A stretch of 64,000 nucleotides of DNA from Ascarosepion bandense (lineage: Eukaryota > Mollusca > Cephalopoda > Sepiida > Sepiidae). Shown here in pieces: positions 22,206 to 33,919 of this stretch. The notes beneath the pieces are model-generated. The model was not told the DNA's origin and searched no databases. It saw only the letters and a list, made by a program, of their open reading frames with translations. A program made the translations under genes and the position numbers. The stretch covers positions 1,408,001 through 1,472,000 of the forward strand of contig JBBBDQ010001184.1 in assembly GCA_037127315.1 (NCBI GenBank), written 5' to 3'. Each line of letters opens with the position of its first letter. The stretch's first letter is position 1.

Positions 22206-23574
22206 TACAAGAATTGAAAGAGAGACACGGCTTTATTGGTTATTTTCCTCATTAGCCCATATACATTATGGAACAAAGGAACCGAACAAAATCTCATTAC
22301 CCATCACTATGCAAACAATACTAGTATTTTTCTTTGCCTTCCTTCAAAATAGAACTTATTAGACAAGTCTCACTGCCAGTTCCTCTTTTTTTCCTTTGTC
22401 TTTACTTATTCAATCACTCTAAAAACAGTGATGTGGTCGCTAAATATCAATATAATCGATGTAATATGAAAATCTATCTCATCTTTGGACGTCTGAACAA
22501 AATAACATTTCCAGCAGCGACAGTAAAAACTTTAATACTTTTACTGTTTCGTTCGTTTAAATATCTTTGTCCATTGGACTATGTTCGATGTATGAACGGA
22601 CTGTCAAACAACTTGGAAACAAAAACTTCTGAATTTACATGTTTCTTCAGTTGGAACAGGGTACTCTGTAACTATGGCGATCTGAACGCACTATTTTGTT
22701 AAATACCAATCTTTTTTTCAATCTATCGTCTTCAGAAAACGGTTTTAACCAAAAATGTTAGTTTAATCTCAGAAAATGTATTACTTTTGAAGCGTTTATT
22801 ACAACCTCGACTATCTTTTTCTAATCGTAAAAATGTATTCTGTTAAATTGCCTATTTATGTAACTTCTGATATCATGAGTAAGATTTCATAAAACAACTG
22901 CAGGGAAATTATCATACATGCAATAATTACATATATAGTGACCTTCAAATGTTTAAGCTCATGGTTCAGATTAAGCTTTGGTTTTTGATCTTTCAGGGTC
23001 AATAATCAATTATTGTAAAATCTAGAGCTATAGGAAAACCTCTTGCGGCAATACTTCATGATACACTGTTGAAAGTAAGAAATATGTTTATAATTTTTAA
23101 CCCTTTAAACGGCGGGCATTGTCAGTTGAGATTAGTGGGTATTATCAATTGACACTTTAAACTCTTTTAACAATATGCATATTATTCGATCATGGTTCGA
23201 GTCTAAATGAGTAACTGGCAAATGTAAAAATCACAATTTACTATTTACTCGTATTCGTAAGGTTATGTCATTGACTAGAAAATTTCACTCTATTATAGCT
23301 GGACAAAATTAAAAATAGTTTTATGTTAGCATGTATATTTTTAGAAAAGAGAAGCGTAAAAATCATAAAAATTTAGGGCAAAGAATGCACAATTCTTTTG
23401 CGCATGGACTGATTCACGGAATATAATTCTGTTATAATATTAGATTTATGAACCTAATATATGTTTTGTTACTTTTTTCTTTACTTTTCATAATCTATGA
23501 GTGTTAAAACATTTATATCTTATTTTATAAATAAATAAGCAAAATAAGGATAAATACGCCATGAAAAATGTGTT
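22206..23574. other. No recognisable gene
   Basis: AT-rich. The 122-codon plus-strand frame at 22334-22702 shows no recognised domain or signal and has no flanking splice or TE context. It is probably a chance frame. Confidence 0.45.
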
Positions 23575-23850
23575 TTGCAACGTTTGGTGTACCGTTTGTG
23601 CAAAATTTCATATCGTTTAAGAGTTGACTGCCAGATTGTTTCATTTGATGAGAATCAATTGCATGCATTGGTTAGAGAAGAACATCGCCATAAAACTCAG
23701 AAACTTGCTCAGGAGGCTGCATGCTTTTATGTTACTGCCAATCGATATATTCACTGAATGGGTAGGAATGTCCAAACGGTCAATGCTAAGCGTTACGTTG
23801 AACAACCTAACAGGCTCAAATAGGCAATTCGGCTGAGTAGACCGGCGAGT
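23575..23850 (+). mobile_element. N-terminal fragment of a mariner/IS630-type transposase
   Basis: The frame reads SFDENQLHALVREEHRHKTQ, continues KLAQEAACFYVTANRYIH, then after a stop MGRNVQTVNAKRYVEQPNRL. It matches the helix-turn-helix region (FDE--L-ALV-E-P--T-Q-LA---GCSH-TV-RHLH-MG) of mariner-like transposases. The catalytic domain was not found downstream. Confidence 0.6.
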
Positions 23851-25607
23851 GAGTGTGAATATTCAATATGATAAACATGCAAAAGCCATATTGGGAAATT
23901 CTGCCAAACAGACATATTCCCCTGAATGAGCTTTTTTTAGACTAACACGTTTTTTCGGTTGCTTTCTGACAATTTTAAGGTTGTTGAATGAAACAGCCTT
24001 TTTCAACCATGATTATAATTAATAACTACGTTTCAGAAGTTCCAATGAAAATAATGAAGAATTTTTAAGCGTAACGATTCATTAAGAATTTTTTTCCAGT
24101 TTCTCATATTTTTATATTCTTTATCTAACTGAACTTGCATGCACCATTTCAACTTTTTCATTTCAGTAACGTATTTTCTACCACTGTATGTTTTAATATC
24201 CAAAAGATATTTTACTGAGATTTCATAAATTGGTTGTATGTTTGAACTATAAAATGATTTCCACTAACTACTTATACAAATTTTTTTTTCTATAAATGAA
24301 TAAATTCATGAATACATAAAGTAGTTTTTGAATTATTTCGAAATCTGCTTTTAATATTATTATTATGGCTGTTGATTTAATTTGGTCCATAGGTAGACAT
24401 AGGTCATGTTTCGACCGTGTTAAACAAAAATCCATCCCGTAGGTTGCGCTTTCAGATGATACAGTCTGTGTATTCTAAGCCCGGCCCACAGAAGAATAAA
24501 AGAATAATAAATGATTTTATAGAAATACAATTATCTGCAGGAATTTGGGTAGATTTTTAAATCTTGATATTTTTCGGAAAAAATATTCTCGTGCAAGTTA
24601 TTATTTCATGGATTTTATGAATATGAAACAATTTTTCAAACACAAATATATCCGCGTCTTTACACGGGTTTGCAAATCTTATACCAGGATGTTTTTCTGT
24701 ATTTATACAAGTGAAACAGAGTTTATGACGATGAAATTATTTTGCATACAAGATTTTTGCTTATATACTTAAAATTATGTGCACCATCATCTAATTTCAT
24801 ACTTGGACCTGCAAGTCCAAACGAGTTGGGAATAATAAGCATACCTTTTTTACATGATAATTAAACTTTTATAGCTTGCTAATCAACGCGGAAAGGTATT
24901 TCAATACAGAGTTTTAAATTCGTCCCAAACCTCACGTGGAAATTGATATACAATTAATTACTAAAGAAGCTGTAAAAAGAGTCGACTCAATAGATTACTT
25001 TAGAAAACATTGGACATATACTACCGTATTTTATCTTTACAAAAGTCAGATTAGGTTCAAAATGAAATATTTCTATCACATCTGTGCTGCAAATGCTTAA
25101 TCTTTACTTGTCAGCCTCAATAGAGTTAAAATGCATGGGGAGATATTTTATTTTTTTACTCTACAACCTCTTTCTCACAGACACAATTTTTTAAACTTGC
25201 CTTGTGATTTGTCACTATTTTCTTGGAACATTTTCAGCTGATATGAATTCTACAGTTACATAAATTAAAGAATTTCCTCCTAGGAGACAAGAAATGGAAT
25301 CTCCTTCAATTCTTCCGACTTCCAATTATAAGAAAAAAAATTTCTATTCAAACACCTTTTTGTCACCCAAAGGACTTTTTAAAACATATTCCAGTGAGAG
25401 TAATACACTGAACAATCTGAACTGGATCTCTTCAGGCCAATGTTAAATTGTTATCTATCCTTTTATAATATCCACGTCCTACGATCAGCGATTCCATTTC
25501 TATATCACACTCAATTTATCATTAGCTTTTAGACTCTACATTGAATGATTCGATGTTTATATTTGAGTGAAATTAGCTAAAAAGAAACGAAGCTTAAAAA
25601 GATTGAT

Positions 25608-25608
<1 letters not shown>
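23851..25608. other. No recognisable gene; one dispersed repeat segment
   Basis: AT-rich, about 1.75 kb. A segment at about 24800-24855 (ACTTGGACCTGCAAGTCC, ending CATACCTTTTTTA) resembles 50712-50775. The frame at 24545-24772 has no recognised features. Confidence 0.45.
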
Positions 25609-25643
<35 letters not shown>

Positions 25644-25644
25644 T

Positions 25645-25701
<57 letters not shown>

Positions 25702-25712
25702 GGAGAAGAATA
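25609..25712. repeat. Palindromic compound microsatellite (TA)n-(TC)n-(TA)n-(GA)n
   Basis: TA repeats are followed by CT repeats, TA repeats and GA repeats. The segment 25639-25712 folds back on itself almost perfectly, ending in ATATTCTTCTC and its complement GAGAAGAATAT. Frames on both strands across it (25557-25806) encode only IY/LS repeats and are artefacts. Confidence 0.85.
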
Positions 25713-25970
25713 TTGTTTAATTGTGATAGTATTTAGCACCAAGGTTGTTATTTTTCAGTGGCTGTTACTGATAAAATGTATTTTGGCAAGCAGGATTTTA
25801 TCGTAAAGTGCACGATATTTGGGTGTAAAAAAGAACACTGATAGGTACAAAAAAGTTTCGCGAGGACATCCTTATGCTGTTCAGACACGTCAGTGCCGTT
25901 TATATTCGAAACTTTTTTGAAACTGTGAAGTCAGCATGAATCTGCTCTATTAAAGAGATAAACTTTTTGA

Positions 25971-25979
25971 AACTATCTC

Positions 25980-26020
<41 letters not shown>
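25971..26020 (+). repeat. (CT)n microsatellite with short TA run
   Basis: CT repeats with two CTGT interruptions, ending TATATATATAC. Confidence 0.85.
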
Positions 26021-26023
<3 letters not shown>

Positions 26024-26799
26024 CATAGAACGAGTGAGAGAATACTGGGGAAATAAATCTAGGGTTTTTAACTGTTTAAGTTTTCTAATATGAAGAAATA
26101 GATCAATATTTCATATATTTGGTGCGTTTCTTAACATAATACTCAGACGTTAAACTTAATCAAATGGATAGGTATATCCAAAGAGACGAAGTTAATTAAA
26201 CGACAAACTCATACATGGTTAATTTATCAAACCTCGATAAAAATAGCATGCGTTAATATTTAAGAAATGTCACAGTAACAGGTATGTCAGAAGTGTTTAC
26301 TTTCTTCAATTATTATTTAGCTTATACTTTTACGATGGAGATCATTTCCTTAGACTTGCCTCAGAGAACCAAAGTCGTCAGAGAAATACAGTTTTTTTTC
26401 TCTTGACTCTTTATTATTGATTTTGTCTCAATTAAATATACTCTCCATCTGAGAATATTTACTTATATACGTGTGTCTGTATGTGAATGTGTGTGCATGT
26501 TTGTGTAAAAATCTCAGTTATAATCTGAGGAAAGGACAAAAATTTCAATATTTATAGCATAACAAAATACTGGACTTAAAAAGCTTATGTTTGTCCTGAA
26601 ATATACGATGTTTAAGTTCTCGCTTTTTTTTAACAGATAGCGTTCCTAGAACTGTGTACGTGTAGTTTCAGTTGATAACGCGCCTATAAGGAAGTACTAT
26701 AAGCAAGCTTGAAATTCAGTGTATAGCATTTCGCTGAAGTGTAAATAACATTGTTTTTCAAATGTACATTAGCGAGGAATTTTACTGCACTTCTTTATA
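26021..26799. other. No recognisable gene
   Basis: AT-rich. A short GT-rich patch at about 26470-26505 is the only simple-sequence feature. Confidence 0.5.
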
Positions 26800-28560
26800 C
26801 TAAAGTAACCTGTCACCCGACTTCCCTATTAGAACTGAGGCCAAACTGCACGACGTATATATTACCCCGACAGTAGTATCCAGAGTAATTTCCAAAACTC
26901 GACCCCCATAAAACATGTGGAGACGATGGAATCCCGGATGATAGTCCTTAAGAGGTGTGCTCCTAAACTTTCCCCTGTCCTCTCTAAACTATTTAACTAT
27001 TGCCTTTCTGCTTCCTGCTTTCCTGCATGCTGGAAATTCTCTTCATTCGTTCCCTGTCTTTAAGAATTGTTGTTGAACCCTCGGACCCATCCAACTATCG
27101 CCCTATCAGTCTTCTACCGATATTCGGGAAAGTATTCGAGGCTATAATCAATGCTGAAATAGTTCATCATCTCACAGGCAATATGGATTCCGCTTTGACA
27201 AGGTCCACGGCCGACCTGCTAACAACCGTAACGGAGTACATGCTACAGGCCCTTGATGAGTCTGACGTGGCTCGCGCGGTTGCTCTGGACATCTCCGAGG
27301 CTTTCGACAGGGTTTGGCACTCTGGTCTCCTATGCAAACTACGCGGTTATGGTCTTACCGGTCGCCTGCTGACCTAATCCAATCTTTCTTAAATAACCGC
27401 AAAATGAAGGTCTTTCTGAATGGGCGTGCCTCTTCGTCCTACAGCACGAATGCTGGTGTCCCACAGGGCTCTATCCTGGGCCCGACGATCTTCCTTATTT
27501 TCATCAACGACCTCCCAGATGAGATCAAGTCCCAAGTAGGCATCTACGCAGATGACACTACAATATACTCCCGCTCCAGTAAGAAACCTGTCGTGGCGGA
27601 CATACATAATCTTGCTGCTGACCTTGAGCGGGATCTACACTCTGTGGTGAATTGGGGCAAGAAGTGGCTTGTCAACTTCAATTCGTCTAAGACCAAGCTG
27701 TTTTCTGTCAAGCATTACAGGCAACCTCTTCTGCCTCCCATAAGCAAGTGATTCTCCCGGAGAGTAATACACTACGCCTCCTCGGACTTACCCTGTCCTC
27801 AGACCTCAAATGGAACCACTATATTGAATCCATAGCAAAATCTACTGCTAAGAAGATTGGGTCACTATGTCTATCCAGGATGTTTTTTCCACCTGAATCC
27901 ATCCTGCATATATACAAGTCAACCATACGTCCGTGCATGGAGTACTGCTGCCATTTATGGTCAGGTGCCCCTGCCGTTCTCCTCAGTGTTCTTGACAAGC
28001 TCCAAAGGAGAGTCTGTAATGTGATAGGTACTGATCTGGCGACTCGACTGCAGCCACTTCACCATCGACGAAATGTGGCCTCCCTTTGTCTCTTCTACAA
28101 ATACTTTCATGGCTTCTGCTCGGATGAGCTTAAGTCACTGATGCCTCCTCAACAGGTGTTTACTCGTGCAACCAGACTGGCAACTGGGTCCCACCCATTC
28201 ACAGTCAGGTTAGCCAAATGCAGATAACAATTCTACTCCTGCAGCTTCTTCTATCGCACTTCCCGCCTGTGGAACTCGCTCCCGTATTCTTGCTTTCATG
28301 ACGGCTACAACCTCCAGAAATTTAAATGCAAAGTCAATACTCAACCACTGGACTCTAGCTCTCTCCCCTCCCCTGTATAACCTTCCCTTTCTCTCCACCT
28401 ATGTATCTGTAATCGCACCTGCTTTCTCAGCTTTCTATTGTTCCTTTCTAACTAGTTTGTACTCCTCACTCTTTTCTAATTAATCTTTTTACATTTATGT
28501 AACCCCCTGCACATCAGTGGCGTTTCCGCCTTGCTCGGGGTGAAATGATTAAAAAAAAAA
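26800..28560 (+). mobile_element. LINE-A (CR1/Jockey-like) copy: most of the reverse transcriptase, C-terminus, 3' UTR and poly(A)
   Basis: This is the longest LINE copy in the window. In order it shows DPHKTCGDDGIP (about 26890), IVLKRCAPKLSPVLSKLFNY, NYRPISLLPIFGKVFEAI, RSTADLL, VALDISEAFDRVWHSGLL, NAGVPQGSILGP, and GIYADDTTIYSR with the catalytic ADD at about 27545. The post-RT block (RPCMEYCCHLWSGAPAVL) follows, then LATGSHPFTVRLAKCR. Frames change at about 27060, 27195, 27360 and 27745 by small indels, so it is inactive. The endonuclease domain is missing (5' truncation). The 3' UTR ends CCCCTGCACATCAGTGG, then GCTCGGGGTG and poly(A) at 28549-28560. It closely resembles the copies at 46.5 and 53.7 kb. 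Confidence 0.9.
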
Positions 28561-28561
28561 G

Positions 28562-29215
28562 TTGAAGAACCCAGAATTCTTGTTGAGACTTACGATGGCA
28601 ATACTCTGTCAGAAACAACATGCAAAGATTGTTTTAGAAGCTTCAAAAATAATGATTTTGATGTTGAAGGTAAAGAAAGTTTTGGCACACCGGAAAGGTT
28701 TGAAGACAAAGAATTGGAGGCAATACTTGATGAAGACTCATGTCAGGCGCAAGCTGTATTTGCATAATCATTAGGAATTGTTCAGACAATAGTTTAGAAA
28801 CATTTGAAAGGATTAGGAACAATTCAACTGCAAGGACATTGGCTGCAGTACGAGTTGAAGCCAAGATACGTCGAATGGCATCTTATCAGGTGTAAACAGT
28901 TGCTTTAACGGCAAAAAAAGAAAATTATTTGTTTCGTATCGTGAACGGCGATAAAAAAGTTGATATACTACGATAACCCGGCTATGAAACAACATCGGCC
29001 GAAACGCCGAATATACATGGTTCGAAATTTTTGCTCTGCATTTGGTTAAGATCAGCTGAGTTTAGTTCATTATGAGCTGCTCAAACCGACCAAAATCATC
29101 ATGTGAGATAGCTATTGACTATAATTAATGTGTTTGAGCCGATCATTGAAGAAAAAAGGCAGAGACAAGATAAAGTGATTTTGCAACATGAAAACGCTAG
29201 GCCACATGTTATATA
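28562..29215 (+). mobile_element. mariner transposase relic
   Basis: In broken frames: TYDGNTLSETTCKDCFRSFK, NNDFDVEGKESFGTPERFED, KELEAILDEDSCQAQ, then a second helix-turn-helix (SLGIVQTIV), YELKPRYVE, YYDNPAMKQH, VHYELLKPTKII, and finally VILQHENARPH (family VILQHDNARPH) at about 29190. The aspartate of that box is replaced by glutamate and there are several stops. It starts immediately after the LINE poly(A). The remainder is cut off at 29228, where a Helitron-like copy begins. Confidence 0.8.
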
Positions 29216-29227
29216 CTAAAGACTAAA

Positions 29228-29251
29228 TCTAAACTTATTTATAAATGGAAC

Positions 29252-29298
<47 letters not shown>

Positions 29299-29725
29299 GT
29301 TGCCTATAGACTCCGAAACGGCAGAACCGATTTTCTTGAAAATTTACACAGTTGTACTATAAGCGCCTGCCAGTGTTCTTAGCTCGGTTTTGTGTCGAGG
29401 TACCCCAAATAAATATCGAAAATAGATAATCGAAAAAATCGGGTTTTAGAAGGAGTGGTCCGATTTTAATCAAATTTGATACACTCATAGACAAAGATAT
29501 AAGAAACGATATTCAGAAGTTTCAAGGTTGCAGTTCTTACAATAGTGCAGAAAATCGATAATATATATATATATAAGGCAAGATATTTGTGTGTGTGTGT
29601 CTGTTTATCAACCTGTATGTCCTTTATACATATCCACTATTTTTATCCGATTCTCACCAAACTTCATACAAATATTCTTTGTGCTGAGTCTGAGCTCCAG
29701 GACCATGGATTAGTTTTAAAGCTTT
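29228..29725 (+). mobile_element. Helitron-like non-autonomous copy, 3' end missing
   Basis: It begins TCTAAACTTATTTATAAATG after an A, exactly as the copy at 39670 does. It shares the GT microsatellite, the GAACCGATTTTCTTGAAAA-type block, GTGTTCTTAGCTCGGTTTTG, and GATACACTCATAGA-AAAGA. It also shares CTCCAGGACCATGGATTAG near the end. Similarity stops at about 29725, just before the terminal GC hairpin present in the other copy. It interrupts the mariner relic, so it inserted after that element. Confidence 0.6.
29252..29296 (+). repeat. (GT)n microsatellite inside the Helitron-like copy
   Basis: About 22 uninterrupted GT units, in the same position as in the 39.67-kb copy. Confidence 0.9.
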
Positions 29726-29759
29726 ACTGCTTGTTTATTCAATAAAATCGTGATTCTCT

Positions 29760-29965
29760 TCAATCTCAGACTCTAGACGACTTCGGATTTTCCTGCAACT
29801 TTCTTGGCCGGTTTCTATGTTTAAGTTGTTGAATACTTGCCTTCAGTTTATCTTTGTTGTTACAAGGAGTTTTATTGGTTTCTCGCTCACTTGCATCCAA
29901 CATATAAAAATCAATGGAGTTGCAGTCTGGGGAGTTATGAATCCTCTAAATATTTCCGAAAGTCA
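29760..29965 (-). mobile_element. C-terminal fragment of an IS630/Tc1/mariner-type transposase
   Basis: The minus strand gives ERETNKTPCNNKDKLKASIQ, matching the equivalent segment ERERDQTSCDTKDKLKS of the larger relic at 61.8-62.4 kb. Residues before and after are too decayed to place. It abuts the mariner relic of the next entry, on the other strand. Confidence 0.55.
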
Positions 29966-29983
29966 AATTACATCAGCAAAAGA

Positions 29984-30430
29984 TTATGGGGACTGTCTGC
30001 AATTAGTGTTATCCACTACAACTTTCTAGAAGCCAATCAGAGACTTAATGCAGATACTTACTTAACTCGCTGAAATGCATGTCCTCCTGCAGAAAATGAG
30101 ATCTGCATTGGTGAATCGACGTGGTCCAATTTTGCTCTACGATACTTCGCGGCCGCATGTTGCAATAATGACTTTGCAAAAACTCACAGACTTGAGATAT
30201 GAGTGTTTATCACATTCTTCATATTTTCCTTTCTTTCACCACTGATTATCATTTTTAATGACTTAAGCACATTTTTAAATGGTAAAAGTTTTAGGTCCAA
30301 ACCAGATATGGAATTTACTATCTAAAAATTTGTTGCATCCCAGCCAATAACTTTTTATCAACCAAGAATAAATAATCTTATCGATCGATTACAGGGGTGT
30401 ATAGATGCTCAAAGCTCGTATTTTGATTAA
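29984..30430 (+). mobile_element. mariner transposase C-terminal relic (Hsmar/SETMAR-like type)
   Basis: GLSAISVIHYNFLEANQRLN and ADTYL are followed in another frame by LLQKMRSALVNRRGPILLYD, TSRPHVAIMTLQKLTDLRYE and a decayed HPPYSPDLSPTDYH block. NNLIDRLQGCIDAQ and SSYFD sit at the end (about 30390-30428). This is the order of the mariner catalytic domain and C-terminus. The second catalytic D is kept (LLYDTSRPH), but frames shift and the N-terminus is missing. Confidence 0.75.
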
Positions 30431-30639
30431 TTTCATCTTTTCTACAGTTAATCTTTTCAAAAACAAAATTATGTTTCAAACATCGGTCATTATTCTTGTA
30501 ACAATCTATTAGAAACATAACATGATTATTATTGTTATTTCCTTGTCTTGCTCTTGTATACACATTTCTTCCGGGTCCCAATCAGAGACCTCAGGTCAGA
30601 AATGATTCATGGCATCTTTCACTGATAAAAGAAATTAAT

Positions 30640-31900
30640 AGAAATAAAAAGAAAAGTAAGATCTCACACATTTTAGATTAATAATGTTTTTTGTAATATG
30701 TGGGTTGTACTTGCTAGTACAAGTTTTTATATTTCTTTAAGGCATAGTGTGCTCGGAATTCTTTTCAATGTGTCTGTCAGAGACTTTTCCAATAAATCTG
30801 AGGTCCCTAACTACAACTGAATTTACTGATATCCTTATGTAACACATTTTGAGATTTAAATTTCAATATCCTTATATTTGGGTGTTTTTTCTTTAATATT
30901 CAATACATTACAATCTGCAGGGACTGTAATTTCAATAAGAAAGCACATTCTTTTCGTGTGGTTTTTTTTATCATAATGTCTCGCTGATTAGTTTCGATTG
31001 TTCTCTCTGTGTGTATTGAAACAACCCATGAAATCGTTACAGGTTTTATCTCTGTAAGCGGTTGTTTGTCATTTTCATATCAGTTTCTTGCATTTGACTT
31101 CACGTAAAATTTGCGGGTTTTTAGTCCAGATATTTGGTCCTCACTATCATGAGAAATTTAATATTCATTGAGTGTTAACACTGATACAGGATGGTCTAAT
31201 TGTTTCTGGATATTTATCACAGAATTGACACTTTCAATTCGATTAAAACAATTTGTGAGTATTTGTGCTTGATAATTTCTAGTTCATAAGCATTGGTCCT
31301 GTGCACTAACAATAGAAAAAACCTTCAGTTCAGCTTTTAATCCGGTACTACGTAACCACTGATGAGTATGTAGTTTGCCTACATCAGCTTGTCTTGTACA
31401 AGCGGAATATTGGGCATGAAGAGTTTTTTCCATCCTTTCTTTATTTGGTACATTGGATTTGCTTTTACTTTCTGTTTTATGTTCTTTTCTGTTGCGGTAC
31501 GTGTATTAGTTTTTATTTGTACTTCTTCATCCTCTTGAAATAACCTTGTGAATTTGCTGATTTCCTTTATTACTGAAAGTTTCTTATTTCTTTCATATTC
31601 TTTGACACAGATCATCAGCCAATCTTCTATAGTTCCTAGGTATCTTTGAAGTCCGACTGTTGTAGTTTTGTAAGACAGTTGCAGCTGAACTAATCACCTG
31701 CATCCTTTGGATTTAAGCGTTTAGAAACGATCAACATCAGTCTTAAGATAGTGCATACGGTGGCTAGTGAGAAGCTTTTTGGTTTTGACATACATTCACA
31801 TGATATCAGCTATTGTCCAGTTAAAGATGTTGAAAATGTACTGCATCACAGGGGCAGGCAAAGTGTTCATGCCTAATATTCTTATAGTTTTATTGTCATT
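30640..31900 (-). mobile_element. RLE-type LINE relic: region after the RT, including restriction-like endonuclease segment
   Basis: From high to low coordinates the minus strand reads INTLPAPVMQYIFNIFNWTI, LLTSHRMHYLKTDVDRF, then RYLGTIEDWLMICVKEYERN (frame 31615-31379). Further down come AQDQCL-TRNYQAQIL and SIHTERE, with decayed counterparts of PDIVIKDKK. This order is typical of LINEs whose single ORF ends in a restriction-like endonuclease. The clade was not determined. Many stops and small indels are present. Confidence 0.6.
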
Positions 31901-31904
31901 GTTG

Positions 31905-31965
31905 TTATTATTATTATTATTAAAATTCTTGTTGTTGTTGTTGTTGTTGCTGTAGTTGTTGCTGT
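31905..31965 (+). repeat. TTA and TTG trinucleotide microsatellites
   Basis: (TTA)n at about 31905-31920 followed by (TTG)n at 31930-31950 with related TTGCTG units. Confidence 0.85.
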
Positions 31966-33159
31966 TATTGAGGGAAAGAGCAGCACACTAAAAAAACTGA
32001 CTCTAGGCTAAAATATACAAAGTCCAGTATGTTCAACATAACACCTTATTTGATAACTTTATACCAGGCACGTACATCAGAGTCAAATCAATATTGTTTT
32101 CCAATCTCATATATATATATCTTTTGGTGACAGGCCACAAAATGTTTATTTTAGATGTCATAGATGTTCATGATATTTGTATCTTTCTTCTGAGGCGGCG
32201 GTGAGGGAATATTCCATTACTCCGCTGTCTTTGACACTTTTTTGGCAAGGCGAACAATTGTCATCGTTTCAGAATAAAGCGAAGAAGCATTTTTCCTGGT
32301 ATAGTTTTTATATTCTTTATTGTAAACTGTACCACTCAAAACGCATCTTGTCAAATAACTTTCAATAATTTTTTACATTTATCTTAACTTCAGTTTAGAC
32401 TTTGAAAGAAATGTATAATATCACTTCCTACAATACTATCTTTAAACATTCCCCGGCCTCCACACACCTGCGTATCCCCTGAACCAGCAAAACTCCAGGT
32501 CGTTAATCACTTAGAACAAATCTAGATTTAAATTTATCTCCAAAATTACTATGGCGAAATAAGTTTTCATGTACTTTTTCTCACAACTCTCTTTTTTATG
32601 TTTATTTAACCGTAGTGTTTAGGTTGCTGTTATATTTTGGTCAAGATTCTTAATTTTCTGTATCTTCTCTCTTTGTTTACAATTGCAACACTAAATCTTC
32701 AAATATTTTATTTCTGATGAATCAGTTTTCATGTTTAATTTCTTTTCTAAAATCACCTTTGGTGTACTTGTTTGCTTGTGTATTTTTGTTTGTTTAGTTA
32801 ATCGGTTGGTTTTTGAAGGGCAATAGAATTATTTTTCCATTTTTTCTTATTATCATTTATAGTGGGTTTCTTATCTATTCTTTTTCAGTTAGTAGTGGGA
32901 GTCCGTTCTAGCGAAGGGTAGTTATATACTGTTGCATTTGAAGGAATTTGGCTTTGTTGTAGATAGCCCACTATAAATCATAAAGAAAGGATATAAACTA
33001 AGAAAAGCAAATTGAGTTGAAAAATAACATTTTATATATAACGCATATCAGTTAATGTTTTTACAATTGAAGTAATACATGAAGTATAGGCCCAACGGAG
33101 ATTAAAATGTTCATGGCAATAACAGGCTGAGAGAGAATTAATGCTTAAGAATTTGGGAG
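31966..33159. other. No recognisable gene
   Basis: AT-rich. A 16-bp imperfect inverted repeat (ATTTATAGTGGG at about 32856 and its complement at about 32968) flanks about 100 bp. No TE motif was seen. Confidence 0.45.
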
Positions 33160-33379
33160 CGTATAAGTAAGGAATGTCTTTGATGTATTCGCCCCTCCTT
33201 AGTAGTTTTTGAGGCAGGGAAGAAGGAAAGAGGTAAGGGAGGCAAACGTAGTAAGCCGCTTGACTTTGGTCAAGCGAGATATTGATTACTCTCTTCTCCT
33301 TGAGTCGGTCTGCCTGTCGATGCTTTCTGTATCCGCTTTTTATCTCTTCTTTTTGGATCACAGCTGCTCATTTGGGATT

Positions 33380-33600
33380 TCACACTTGTATTTGCTTCTG
33401 AGCTTCCCATTGGCTGATAAATAAAATTCGCGTAGGCTCTCGAACTGGAAATTTAATATTTAATTAATTTTTAGTTTTCAACCGGAACATCTGCGCGGAA
33501 TTGGCGGCGCAGCGACGACTTTTGGTCATTTGCTTTTTGGTCGTCAAAGCGCAAACATCTGGTCCATCTCTTTTGCTCGGTATCACCATACATTCATTGT
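33380..33600 (+). promoter_or_regulatory. Promoter-like patch: inverted CCAAT, TATA-like box and CpG-bearing downstream segment
   Basis: CCCATTGGCTGATAAATAAA (33407-33426) combines an inverted CCAAT box with a TATA-like sequence. About 60-100 bp downstream the sequence is locally GC-rich with several CpGs (TGCGCGGAATTGGCGGCGCA at 33492-33511) in an AT-rich neighbourhood. No exon could be recognised downstream and no frame of interest starts here. It may be a relic LTR or a chance arrangement. Confidence 0.25.
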
Positions 33601-33918
33601 TATCTTTGTTCATTTTTGTCTCAGTTACTGAATATTATTAAAATATTTTTTCTTACTACCTATGACAATCAATACGTAAAAGTAAAATAATAGAAACATT
33701 ATACCGTTGTATTTATTTATTTACATTTTAATGAACGAAATTAAAGTTACATTATAAAATCTGACACGACAAAATAAAATATTGTAAGTGTTCCCGATAA
33801 AAATAGTAAAAATTATCAGTTAAAATTCAATTTGTATAATTATTATATAAATTTAAATATATCGGGAATTTTTATCAATATCGTTTGTCTAATAGAGGTT
33901 TTGTTGGAAAAACAGACA

Positions 33919-33919
33919 A

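Noticed and set aside
22334..22702. 122-codon frame as a host gene
   Set aside because: No domain, signal or splice context is seen, and its length is within what AT-rich random sequence plus many tries can give.
25557..25806. Frames on both strands with IYIYIY and LSLS
   Set aside because: They are translations of the palindromic microsatellite.
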